Origin: Streptococcus hyointestinalis
GTDB lineage: Bacteria; Bacillota; Bacilli; Lactobacillales; Streptococcaceae
Direction: 5' to 3'
Assembly: GCF_011039275.1 (NCBI RefSeq)
Contig: NZ_JAAKGB010000001.1
Coordinates: 682,001 to 746,000 of the forward strand
Length of the DNA stretch: 64,000 bases
Shown here one piece after another: positions 10,908-19,531 of this stretch. A program made the position numbers and the translations under genes. The notes beneath the pieces were generated by a model that saw only the letters and a list, made by a program, of their open reading frames with translations, had not been told where the DNA came from and ran no database searches. Position 1 is the first letter of the stretch. Every line of letters starts with the position of its first letter.

Positions 10908-12250
10908 ACATATGGACACGATTACAAAATTGAGGACATTTGGTCAACGCGAATCTCATGTGCGTGCTGGGCGTTGGCTTACTATTCTTTACTACGTAGT
11001 TAGTTGTACCTGTTACTGGGTGGCCGGGGAGTGTGCTGACCTGGCTTGGACTGTTACATGCGGTTGAGGATTACATCCTTAAGCATAAAGCGCAAGGCAT
11101 TAAAGCTCGCTTGAACAATCTCGCTAGTGCGTTCGCGCACATTATCCTAGGGACGATTGGCAAGACCTGGAGGGGAGAGGCGGCAAAGCTGCTTAGCTTT
11201 CCCGTTGGGCTCAATCAGCGTATGATGGCACTGGTCAATTAGTGTACCTACTAGTTCTTGCAAAAAGACCGTGCTAAGGGGAGCCTCAAAGGGCTGGTTG
11301 TTTGTCTCCTTACATTCTATTGGAAAATTAAAACTATGCTGAGCACCCGTTCTGTACGAGATACCTGGCTTTAAGTAGGGATTCACGCGATTCTCCTTAG
11401 GATTGCTGGCTTGGATGACGCTAGGGACTACCTCGGGACGGATAAGACTAAACAACGCAAAAGACCTCGCTGGTGAGTCGGTGTCATTGTCGTCTTTAAC
11501 ATGCGTATCCCAGCTGATATTTATACGAAAGTCAACTACCCGCTAAACCTCGAGCGTAGCCCAGAGGAAGTTGCGCGCACGCTTATATAACAAGTGAGAA
11601 AGAAAGTCAAGAACGGTCCTGTACTCAAGGATTATATCCACGTGAGTGAGGGGATTCTCGGTTCTGTAGGGCGTGGGGACTTGAGTTATCAGTGTAGAGT
11701 TTATTCTTATGGCTCATACGATATGGATTCTGAGTGAGTGATTATAACGCGAGCGCACGGTAGTTTCTTTAAGCGGGATGAGAAGGACTATATCACCTAT
11801 TGCTTGGAGTATAGTAAGACCCTCTTTCGCTATTGAGTGCCTTTGCCCAAGCAGCAGCAGGAAGCATTTGAGAAGAAGCTAAAAGAGCTTGAGGACATGG
11901 CGGCCAGTAGGGAGTTGACCTCGGAAACCCAGAAAGCCAGCTATATGGGTTTGATGGTCGAGCGGTTCTAAGCTGTAACTTATCAATTTATCGAATCTCG
12001 CTTTACAACCTACTTTGTTCTCCGCACTAACTGTGTCTGGCTAGCTGATCAAATAATCGGAACCAGCGGACTGGACTTGATTACAATGGTGGAAATCTTG
12101 GCGCCTGGGGATTACTATGGGAATTTCCATAAAGAATATACAGTGCCTCACTCTCTAGTAGTGGGTGAAACTATTCACGACGCTAGTAACAATATTTCAG
12201 ATGTAGAAGAAGAAAAAAACACTTTTTGTTTAAGCAGAAAGGGAGTGTGA
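10904..12250 (+). CDS. Unknown membrane-anchored protein, about 448 aa (interrupted)
   Basis: Not recognised. The N-terminus has a hydrophobic run near residues 18-35 (MCVLGVGLLFFT) and another near 40-50 (GSVLTWLGLL), then basic KHKAQGIKARLNNL. The C-terminal half is soluble and charged, with a helical stretch KQQQEAFEKKLKELEDMAAS near residue 325. At least eight internal stops. Start overlaps the stop of the preceding gene. It ends 5 bases from the end of clpL on the other strand, so any terminator must lie inside one of the coding ends. The frame is consistent throughout but no family is evident. Confidence 0.45.
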
Positions 12251-12255
12251 CGCGA

Positions 12256-14382
12256 TTAGTCTTTAATTACATGGAATTCTTGACGTTCGCTAGTAACGAT
12301 AGTGGCATCAACAACGACAGCAAACAAGGGAGTGCTATACAGGTGGTCGAGAAAGTAATCGGCGATGAGGTCACTGTTTTGATGGAAAATTGCACCACGC
12401 GGTGGGCGGACCCCCATCGCTTCATAGGAGCTAGCTGTGATGAGGCGTGCCTTAGCCGCAACATTCAATTCTAAGTCCATGCCTTTCTTAGCGGTGCTTT
12501 GGATGACTACATTCAACATAGGGTCAACAATGTCGTTAAGGTCGTCTTTGGTCAAATGTGTGGACACAATAACAACGTTGCAGCGGTTCAAGGACTCAGG
12601 ACTGTAGTAAGGAGCGGTACGGTCCATAATCTTCATGTCTTTATCTTCATCCCCAGTCGAGCGGTCGTTACCAAAGCCTGCCTTAGATGTAGTGATGATG
12701 GCGGCGTTCTTAAAGTCAACGCGAATACCATGACCTTCTCTCAGACCTCCAGTATCTACCACTTGAAGAAGAAGTGTGATGATTTGAGGGCTGGCTTTAA
12801 TACTATCAACAAGCAAGATGAGAGCGCGTGGATCACGAAGTACCCGGACATTCAGAGTGATGCTATTGTCATAGGAGCTGACATAGCCAGCGGATGTACC
12901 GATGCTTTTTGAGACAGCAGTACGGCTGCTCAATTTAGACTTGTCTAAGCTGATGAAGGTTCCTTAAGAGCCTAGCATGTCTTGAGTGAGTAGTTTAGCC
13001 AGCTCTGTTAGGCTGACACCACTTGGTCCGACAAAGAGGAAGCTTCCGAATGGGCGGTTGCTAGCGTAACAACTTGTATGGTTGCGACGGATAGCACGAG
13101 AGACCGCTTCGACCGTAGCGTATTGCCCGATGGCGTGGCCATTAAGACCTGCGTTCATTTCTTTGAGACGTTCGATGTCGCTGGCACCCATTTGAGAGAC
13201 AGGGACACCACTTAGACGTTCGACCGATTTAGCCCCGGCATTGGCGGCTGCATTGACTTTAAGGTCGTCTTTGTGATTGGCTGTTAGTTTTTGCAGCTCT
13301 GCGATACGTGTCTGAACGTTGCGCGCAGCTTCATAATCTTCATCAGCTACTGTAGTGTATTGCGTATCTGTTAGTTGGATACTATCAGCTGTGATAGTTT
13401 TGACATCGGGGACAGAGTGATGAGCGGCCAAGTGTGCTGCGGACAAGTCGGTTAAGTCAACTGCTTTATCGGGAAGGCAACGCTGTGGGAAGTATTGAAC
13501 AGGGAAGTCAACTGCTGCTATCGTGACAGTATCTGGAAGGACTACATTGTCCTGTTTTACATACCGATTACGAATAACCCTCAAGATGTTAAACGTATCA
13601 TGAGCAGAAGGAGCGATGACTATGACTACGTAGAAACGAAGTGCCAGCGCAACGTTTTTCAAAAAGGTATTGCGCGAATCGTATTGCGATGTAGCACCGA
13701 TAACAAATACTACACCACGAGAAAGGGCAGGATTCATCATATCAGCCTAGCCTTAAGAGCCGCTCTAGCTACCCGTTGAGCCAGCGTTTAAAATTGGGTG
13801 GCTATCAACAAAGAAGAGGATAATGTTACCAGTTCCTTATACCACTTTGATGAGGATTACGATAGTAGCTCTAAAGCTAACACGATATTGTGTACCAGTT
13901 CCAAGCCCAGAAATATCAATTGAGGTGATTTCTTTAATTATGAGAGCAGCAGGCCCGGCACCGAGCACAATGGCTTGCGCTAAACTTCCAACGATGGCTG
14001 ACATCCTAACCCCAGCGGCCCCGACAAGAACAGGGTTGTTCTTTGTAGAACGTGCTAGGATTTCAGCAGTATCATGGATTTCTTTGTCACGTGCAATGGC
14101 GGGGTCGAGCTCGTTTTTACGTGCTTTAATAGCGTGGTTTGTTCCTAGTTTTGCAAGGATACCGTTTCCTTAAGGAGCATTTGCAGCAGGAGCGGCTTGC
14201 TCTGTTAGCCCAGGAAGTTTTCCTGTTTTACGCGAATCTTCAAATTCTTCAGGTGTGATTTCACGCCCATTTAACAAGTAACCTCGACGTTCGGCGATGT
14301 AGCCTCCCATGATGCCCATGAGTTGGATGAAAATGTCGTCCATACTTCCAAAATGATCACGTCCATAATACTAATTGGCCAA
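12256..14382 (-). CDS. clpL: ATP-dependent chaperone/protease subunit ClpL (interrupted)
   Basis: HSP100 AAA+ disaggregase of Gram-positive cocci, involved in heat and stress tolerance; ClpL works without ClpP. About 708 codons. N-terminal [10 protein letters not shown], then the ClpL block [23 protein letters not shown]1 with [10 protein letters not shown] (GDAGVGKT expected) and [12 protein letters not shown], a middle region [32 protein letters not shown]2 with [16 protein letters not shown] (Walker A GKT lost) and [16 protein letters not shown], ending [12 protein letters not shown] sensor 2. Start is TTG in TTGGCCAAT (ATG expected). At least six internal stops, mostly TAA here. Confidence 0.88.
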
Positions 14383-14687
14383 AGTATATTCCTCGTTTGT
14401 CAAAATGATACTAGTCTACGATAGTGTATATTTAGGTGGATCACCGACTTAAATAATCCTGTCATTATGAGAGGAGTCATGATAACGCGAATATTGAGGT
14501 TGTCCAACTACCCTCTGACTGATACTAGACTCTTATCATGAGAAAAAGTCAACCCAAAATCCTCGCAAAAATGAAAAAAATAACGATAAAATAATACTAG
14601 TCTAGTTAATGTGATAAAAAAGGTAGTAAAAAGAAAAAAACAAGCTTACTCATAAAATGTTAGCGTGCTTTAGATGAGGCCGAATCA
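14383..14687. other. Intergenic region between clpL and the LysR gene
   Basis: 305 bases, AT-rich, no coding frame I can support. It holds the putative clpL promoter on the minus strand (14524-14552). A single AGTCAAC overlaps the -35 and resembles half of a CtsR heptad site, but no second half is visible. The rest shows nothing recognisable. Confidence 0.5.
14524..14552 (-). promoter_or_regulatory. Putative clpL promoter
   Basis: On the minus strand TTGACT (14552-14547), 17-base spacer, TCTAGT (14529-14524) as a degraded -10, about 140 bases before the clpL start. Confidence 0.4.
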
Positions 14688-15566
14688 TCAATCGATAGTA
14701 GGAAGCTGCTTTAAAAAGGATTATATAGCGGGAGAATGAGGTTTGTAGTTATGGGAGACCAAAGAAAGTTGTGTATTTAAACTAGGCTCTAGTGGACGAA
14801 GGGTCAAATCGGACTCAATTAGATCCGCCAAACCTGCAAGAGCTGTTAAGAGTCCGACACTAGATAGTGCTAGGTAAAGAACATTATATAAAAGGTTATC
14901 AGTGGCGACAACAGGAAGTTTATCTGCCAAAGGACCCAAAAGTTCAATTCGCTTTACACTCTATTGAAATTGCTGTGGGGCAATAAGTGCAGAATCGGCG
15001 ACCTCAGCGGGTGAAATTCTGTATTGCTGGGTTCGTATATGGACTTCTGGTCTGAGAATGACTAAACCTTGATGCAAAGGAAGCTTTAAGTAGTCAAAAC
15101 TGTATTGAACCGCTAAATCTAAAAACAATCCAAAATCTCCCAAACCCGATTAGATGACCTCGGAAATCTGTAGGGCATCGCCGCTAGTAAAATGAAAACG
15201 AACGTGAGCCTGTTTTACATGAAAACTTTAGATTAGATAAGCTATTTTTTCCATTGAGGGGACTTCAGCAGTCCCGATGTAGATATCCCCAGCCAAAATC
15301 TATTCTATTTTACTAGAAGCAGATTCTGTTAGTTCTACTAGCTGTAGGATTTCCGTAGCCTTGCTGTTAAAGAATTCCCCATCTTCGGCGAGTGTATTTT
15401 GACGTTTAACACGGATGCAGAGTAGTTTGTTTAACGTTTTTGCCAAATCTGGCATTTGCTTTGATAGGGTCGGATGAGAGACGAAAAGTTGCTGGGCGCC
15501 TCGGGTGATATTGCCCTCTCTAGCGGTAGCTAAAAAATAATTAGAAAGGTGAGTGAAAATTGTTAC
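14688..15566 (-). CDS. LysR-family transcriptional regulator (interrupted)
   Basis: About 292 codons. N-terminal winged helix-turn-helix is clear: THLSNYFLATAREGNITRGA, QQLFVSHPTLSKQM. The periplasmic-binding-like effector domain follows (GDIYIGTAEVPSMEK, RFHFTSGDALQISE) and ends LRPLEPSLNTQLSL near residue 270. The start is inferred at GTA followed by ACA-ATT-TTC (family MNIF). Five internal stops (TAG, TAA); the last, TAA after SPAI, is followed by ten family-like codons to a TGA. It is divergent from the alpha/beta hydrolase gene, which it probably regulates. Confidence 0.8.
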
Positions 15567-15583
15567 TAGTTCTAGTAGTCCTT

Positions 15584-15636
15584 AGTTAACAGTAACTATA
15601 AACGAAAGTAAACCACCATTGTTAACTGTTAGTTAT
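15584..15636. promoter_or_regulatory. Operator region between the LysR gene and hydrolase
   Basis: AGTTAACAGTAACTA (15584-15598) and GTTAACTGTTAGTTAT (15621-15636) share an inverted TTAACAGT/ACTGTTAA core separated by about 24 bases. This fits a LysR-type binding site in a divergent promoter. Confidence 0.5.
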
Positions 15637-15684
15637 TGTGAGTCAAATCATATATACGAACACGAACAAGAGAAAGGAAAAGAT

Positions 15685-16602
15685 TTTAAGAAACAATCAG
15701 TTGCTGTTAAAAATTAGACGATGACTATGGCTGGTGATTTATTCTATCCAGAGGACTTTGATAGGCATCAATCATCCTCAGCAATTGTGAGAGCGTATCC
15801 AGAAGGTGCTGGGAAAGAACAAGGACCAGAAACTTAAGCTGAAAAATTAGCCTCATATGGATATATAGTCTTGACTTTAGATGGTGCTTATATGGGTGAG
15901 AGCGAGGGAGAACCTCACTTCACGACAGAGTTTTTTCAGCGTGTACAAGATATTCGGACATTATTTGATTAGTTAACAACACTTGCTGAATTTGATAATG
16001 GGGAGATTTCTGGCTAAGGCAGTTGTGCTGGTGGCGCTTCTGTGATTGATGCTGCTAAAACTGAAAAACGCTTTACGGCATTCTCAGCTGTAGTCCCAGT
16101 TAATATGGGTGCTGGCATGCGAGAAAGGCAGCCTAGCAAGGAAACATTTGGTGCTACGTTAACAGCTGCAGCTAATCGGTGGACCGCAGAAGTAAACGGA
16201 GCTGTAGTGCAAATAATGGAAACAGGAGCAGCAGTTGATGCAACAACTAAGCAATTCACAGAACATAGGCTGTTACGTGAAGCCCGGACTGAATACCGTG
16301 GCGTCAAGGAACATCCATGCTCCACAGGGCAAATAGGCTGTTCATGTTTTGACAAGCTGTTACGCCACGATGCTTATGACATGGTCTCAGAAATATGGAG
16401 TCATAAGCTTTTCGACTTCACAGGAAGTAAAGCAGTTGCACCACCTTTTGCAGAACAAGCTGTCCAGCTAGCAGGAGATTTAGCCGAAGATTTAGTCGAT
16501 GTAAAAGGTGCATTGCACCTATACCATAACAGTAAAGACTAGTTAGTCGACTCAGTAGTTAATCAGAGAGCAGAGTTTTTGAGTAAACACTTAAACAAAT
16601 AG
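15685..16602 (+). CDS. Alpha/beta hydrolase, dienelactone-hydrolase-like (interrupted)
   Basis: About 305 codons. The frame shows the core of the family: FYPEDFD near residue 20, IVRAYPEGAGKEQ, LASYGYIVLTLD, YMGESEGEP, then the nucleophile elbow read as G-S-C-A-G-G near residue 114, so Cys is in the nucleophile position. The C-terminus contains LHLYHNSKD, where the catalytic His (usually HxxxD) sits. The start codon is not preserved; I set it near TTT before AAGAAACAA after AGAAAGGAAA, while an in-frame ATG exists at 15721. Five internal stops. Divergent from the LysR gene. Substrate unknown. Confidence 0.65.
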
Positions 16603-16667
16603 CATAAAACAAAAGAACCATGAATAGGGTTCTGTTAACATTGAAAGGGTTCTACAAAAAACGCAAA

Positions 16668-16689
16668 AAAGCCCTTTAGATAGGGCTTT
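16668..16689. terminator. Bidirectional terminator between hydrolase and tRNA
   Basis: AAAGCCCT-TTAGAT-AGGGCTTT, a perfect 8-bp stem with A-rich left and T-containing right flanks. It can end transcription of the hydrolase (plus) and of the tRNA (minus). A second hairpin, AGAACC-N7-GGGTTCT, lies just upstream at 16614-16632. Confidence 0.65.
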
Positions 16690-16704
16690 GTAAGGGTTGA
16701 AAAA

Positions 16705-16775
16705 AGCCACCACCGAGAATTGAACTCGGAACTGAGCATTACCATAGCTCTAGTATACCATTTAACTATAGCGGC
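16705..16775 (-). tRNA. tRNA-Thr (anticodon GGT)
   Basis: 71-nt cloverleaf on the minus strand. The acceptor stem is GCCGCTA with TGGTGGC (one mismatch). The T arm CCGAG-TTCAATT-CTCGG is intact. The anticodon stem is GAGCT/TGCTC with loop ATGGTAA, giving GGT at positions 34-36, which decodes ACC/ACT. The D stem is damaged (GTTA against TACT). No CCA is encoded. Confidence 0.75.
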
Positions 16776-16795
16776 TACTTTACAGTAATATCATG

Positions 16796-16818
16796 AAGCC
16801 TTATTTGAGACAAGGCTT
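16796..16818. repeat. Inverted repeat upstream of tRNA-Thr
   Basis: AAGCCTT (16796-16802) and AAGGCTT (16812-16818) form a perfect 7-bp stem with a 9-base loop. It lies between tRNA-Thr and the DUF1912 promoter, and could be a weak terminator or an insulator. Confidence 0.4.
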
Positions 16819-16850
16819 ATTTGCCGAAAACGTACTTTATCAAAATATGC

Positions 16851-16856
16851 TATAAT
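16851..16856 (+). promoter_or_regulatory. Extended -10 promoter of the DUF1912 gene
   Basis: TATAAT preceded by TGC (extended -10), 28 bases before the ATG. No good -35 is visible. Confidence 0.5.
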
Positions 16857-16884
16857 CGAGGTATCATAAAAAACAGAGGTTGTC

Positions 16885-17133
16885 ATGATTTACGAGGAAA
16901 CATTATCAAAAGAGTAGGAAGAGTGGATGAACAAACAAGTGATGGATACTGCAGTGGCGATGCCTCAGGCGAAAGGAATCGTCGAAGAAGATGTGGATGA
17001 GCGAGCAGCGGACGCTTCTGTCCGCCACGATAGTAAGCAAGACGTAGACCGTTTCTGGCAGGACAAGGTGGCCAACTAGTCTGCCAAAAAAGATTCTCCC
17101 GACCTGCCAGTTGGGCTTTAAGGTCAACGATAG
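16885..17133 (+). CDS. DUF1912 family protein (interrupted)
   Basis: Small soluble streptococcal protein of unknown function, about 82 residues, usually next to valS. Recognised from the N-terminal MIYEE, VEEDVDERAADA near residue 37, SKQDVDRFWQDKVAN and the C-terminal SPDLPVGL-GQR (family DLPxGLFGQR). Stops: TAG after LSKE, TAG after VAN, TAA after VGL; the normal end is set at the next in-frame TAG. The last 14 codons lie in the left copy of a direct repeat; the right copy, about 1 kb downstream, keeps the family-like CTCTTT where this copy has CTTTAA. Confidence 0.75.
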
Positions 17134-17149
17134 TACTAGTGGACAGTTG
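17090..17149. repeat. Direct repeat, left copy
   Basis: About 60 bases from AAGATTCTCC to the end of AGTTG, 1030 bases upstream of a matching copy. It spans the last codons of the DUF1912 gene and a -35-like TGGACA (17140-17145). Roughly ten mismatches to the right copy, about what two independently damaged copies would show. Confidence 0.75.
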
Positions 17150-17195
17150 TTGGATTAAACAGGTATCAATTTAGGTATCAAATAGGAGTGAGAAA

Positions 17196-18113
17196 AGGAC
17201 AAAGAGTTGGATTACAATCATCGACTATGAAACGATAATGGGTACAGGAGGGAATGGAGCAATTCTAAGTGCTAGTTAAGGGAGTGTAAGTAGTACTAGG
17301 AGGAATAGCATCGACTATATTGTGTCCGTGAGGTATTCTAGGCGAAAGGATATTCAAAAGATTATAGGAGATATTCAAACTAAAAAAAGTTCTAGATATT
17401 CTTTATCGGGACACAAATTTTTAATTTAACCATCCGGAAAAAATTCAGAAAAGGATAGTTTTGATATATTAAAGGATAGTTTTGATATATTTTTATTGAA
17501 TGATGGATACATTTGGGAACTATTTAATTCTAATAGCCATCTAACTGATTCAAAGTCTAATTGAGTAGTAGCATCCCTGCAATAACAGTGGAAACATGAA
17601 TGGGAGGAATCAAAACGTGAGTTGCAATATAATCTAGACTTATAGTGCTTTCATTATATAAGAATTGTTTTACTAATAGGTGCTTTAAATACACTGTTGT
17701 TCAACGATAACAATTTTTGTTAACATCTATCTGACGTATTGTTTGGGCTTACTGATAAGATAATCGGCTGTTTTAATTTTCTAAGGTTTTTGAGAAGAAG
17801 ATACCGCACACTAAAATTGAGGACAATAATTTGGTAGATAGAGTATAGTGTTCTCCTAATTAAACTAGTCCCCTATATTTTAGTCCCTAACAATATTGAT
17901 AAAGGAACGCTTTTAGATAAACTATTTAGACCGTATCATCTACTCATAGTGATTATCAATAGTCAACTTATCAGTTATTTAGGAAAAACGAACATTGATT
18001 ATTTAGTAAGAGTATCAGCTCTCTAGTATATGGATAGTGAATTTGAGAAACCCGAGTATAATTAGTCTTTGTCAAGGAATCAATGTGTTGATTGGATTAC
18101 AATGTTCGTCTAG
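17196..18113 (+). CDS. Unknown accessory gene inside the insertion, about 305 aa (interrupted)
   Basis: Not recognised. One frame from AGG (ATG expected) 7 bases after AGGAG to TAG 18111-18113, with about ten internal stops. The predicted protein starts TKSWITIIDYETIMGTGGNG, then a basic region (RYSRRKDIQKIIGDIQTKK), a repeated KDSFDI, a charged stretch QWKHEWEESKRELQYN, a short hydrophobic IRIVLLIGALNTLLF near residue 165 and a basic LRFLRRRYRTLKLR. Single-gene AT-rich cargo of this kind is often defence- or mobile-element related, but nothing in the sequence proves it. Confidence 0.45.
17451..17490 (+). repeat. Tandem 21-base repeat in the accessory gene
   Basis: AAGGATAGTTTTGATATAT occurs at 17451-17469 and again, identical, at 17472-17490. 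In frame it encodes KDSFDI twice. Confidence 0.8.
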
Positions 18114-18119
18114 AGTTTT

Positions 18120-18179
18120 AAGATTCTCCTGACCTGCCAGTTGGGCTCTTTGATCAACGATAGTACTAGTTGCTAGTTG
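18120..18179. repeat. Direct repeat, right copy
   Basis: Second copy of the ~60-base repeat, beginning AAGATTCTCC. Its final bases contain TTGCTA (18170-18175), the -35 of the leader promoter, so the repeat carries part of a working promoter across the insertion. Confidence 0.75.
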
Positions 18180-18198
18180 GGAAGAATTATGCTACAAT
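18170..18198 (+). promoter_or_regulatory. Promoter of the T-box leader
   Basis: TTGCTA (18170-18175), 17-base spacer, TACAAT (18193-18198). The left repeat copy has TGGACA at the equivalent place, which suggests an original TTGACA. Confidence 0.6.
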
Positions 18199-18204
18199 AA
18201 AGCT

Positions 18205-18390
18205 ATTCAGAGGAGTTTTGGGGCACGCAGTCTCACAGACAGCGGTAGTGTTGAGAAGTCTGCAGGATGCCGCACAGCTCCTTGCAGATGGTGAGCAAGA
18301 GAGTTGAGTAGTGGGACTTCCACCCGAAATTGGGTAGTACCGCGGATGAGAAATATTTGTCATTGTCGTTTGGCAGGAAGTTATGGTATT
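18205..18390 (+). ncRNA. T-box leader (probably valine-responsive)
   Basis: The conserved T-box antiterminator sequence is visible at 18326-18345 (GAAATTGGGTAGTACCGCGG, one change from the usual GGGTGGTACCGCG). T-box RNAs bind uncharged tRNA and prevent termination. The specifier codon and terminator stem are too damaged to read, so valine is inferred from valS downstream. Leader limits are approximate. Confidence 0.75.
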
Positions 18391-18402
18391 TAGGAGTAGG
18401 CG

Positions 18403-18954
18403 ATGCAAGAGTAGGAAACAGACACACTCTCCTAGGGCTATCCAGTGGTAGTGCTGGGCTATCAGCTCGAGCAGTGGGGCAGTAATATCACTACCACTGC
18501 CTCGGCTTAAAGTTTGGCAGATACCATTGGCATTGGGCTTTTTTCTCAGAATACTGCGATGCCACAAATCAGATAGTACAGTACGTTCACGCAAAATTCA
18601 CCGACGAAGCCCATAATGGCCGAGGTTGAGCAGGCGGGCTTTGGTACGTACTGGGATAGGCAGACCAAGACGAAGCAAGACTCTGCAGTGTCGGATGAGA
18701 TTGATGCTCCTATCATGATGGATAGTCTCCTCACTCTATTTAGTGACATGGAGCAGGAGGACGTCTTGGGTACTATCGGGCATTTCGTGGCCAAGATTGG
18801 CAACCGCAAGGTGGCTGATAACAACTTGATGGATGGCCCCTTGGACTATGGGAAGCTATCGCCCTCTGTCTATATGGGAGTTGGGAAAGAACGGATTCAC
18901 CGCCAACTGACAGACAGGAGCATGCCTTTGGGTAGTTTTAAGAAGCCTGCTAGG
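18403..18954 (+). CDS. Unknown protein downstream of the T-box (interrupted)
   Basis: Not recognised. ATG after TAGGAG, in one frame with at least four internal stops in the first third, then open. Recognisable segments: LGYQLEQWGSN, LADTIGIGLFSQN, MAEVEQAGFGTYWD, TIGHFVAKIGNRKVADNN and SPSVYMGVGKERI near the end. Soluble, no signal peptide. The frame has lost its stop and fuses with the next acetyltransferase gene; I end it before the terminator hairpin. It is the first gene after the T-box, so valine-linked regulation is possible. Confidence 0.45.
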
Positions 18955-18960
18955 ATGAAA

Positions 18961-18982
18961 AAACGGGCTAAACAGCCCGTTT
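18961..18982 (+). terminator. Terminator hairpin between the unknown gene and acetyltransferase
   Basis: AAACGGGCT-AAAC-AGCCCGTTT, a 9-bp stem with a 4-base loop, preceded by AAA. Only a short T run follows. Confidence 0.55.
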
Positions 18983-18990
18983 CGCCTGTA

Positions 18991-19446
18991 CATGAAACCG
19001 AGCGGCTAAGCTCACGTGCAGTGGAAATGGCAGACGCTCCTGCCATGTTTGCCCATGCCAGTCAGGAGCGAGTCGCAAACTTAGCAGGATTTCCGTTTAA
19101 ACATTCTACTGCTGAGCTCCAGAGTATCATAAGAGACAATTTCGCTAGATCCAGCATACACAGGAGGTATGCCATCTAGCTAAAGGACAGAGCCCAAGTG
19201 AATGGAGCCATCGACTTTCACCCGCACGTGTCTGGTGAGGAGGACATGGCAGAGATGGGCTATGTGCTGCACCCTGACTATTGGGGACAGGGCTTTGGGA
19301 CTGTGGCGGCTAGTGCCTTTATCCGCCACGGCTTATACCGCCTCGGCTTGAGCGAGAAAGTCCTCAACATCGGGGACGACAACCAAGCCCGTTTCGCCCT
19401 TGCTCACGAGCTCGGTTTTACCCAAGAGACAAGGCCACGGGCTTAA
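18991..19446 (+). CDS. GNAT-family N-acetyltransferase (interrupted)
   Basis: About 151 codons of the RimJ-like GNAT fold. N-terminal ETERLSSRAVEMADA, middle FPFKHSTAELQSIIRDN, acetyl-CoA-binding region MGYVLHPDYWGQGFGTVAAS (Q/RxxGxG/A present as QGFGT), and LAHELGFTQE near the end. The start codon reads CAT (ATG expected). One internal TAG after RRYAI. Substrate unknown; probably protein or small-molecule acetylation. It lies in the valS transcription unit beside a second GNAT gene with a very similar HPDYWGQ block. Confidence 0.7.
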
Positions 19447-19531
19447 ATGAAAAAGACAGATGGTTGTCATGATAGCTAGGTCTTGGGGCTTTAGAGAGAG
19501 GAGTACACCCATGGTAAAGAGTAGGGGACAA

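Larger units (their letters stand above)
17150..18119. other. About 1-kb accessory insertion between direct repeats
   Basis: The segment between the two repeat copies is visibly more AT-rich than its neighbours and holds one interrupted gene. Removing one repeat copy plus this segment restores the order DUF1912 - promoter - T-box seen in streptococci. No integrase, transposase or terminal inverted repeats are visible, so the way it arrived is unknown. Confidence 0.65.

Noticed and set aside
12499..12912. 137-codon plus-strand open frame
   Set aside because: Antisense to clpL, whose AAA+ motifs are clear on the minus strand.
16885..17133. DivIVA-like coiled-coil protein
   Set aside because: The ERAADA and DLPxGLFGQR blocks and the valS linkage fit DUF1912 instead.
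17150..18119. Insertion sequence or prophage remnant
   Set aside because: No transposase or integrase, no terminal inverted repeats, and the flanking repeat is far longer than a target-site duplication.
18187..18594. 135-codon minus-strand open frame
   Set aside because: Covers the T-box sequence on the opposite strand and the unknown gene; no coding signs or ribosome-binding site.
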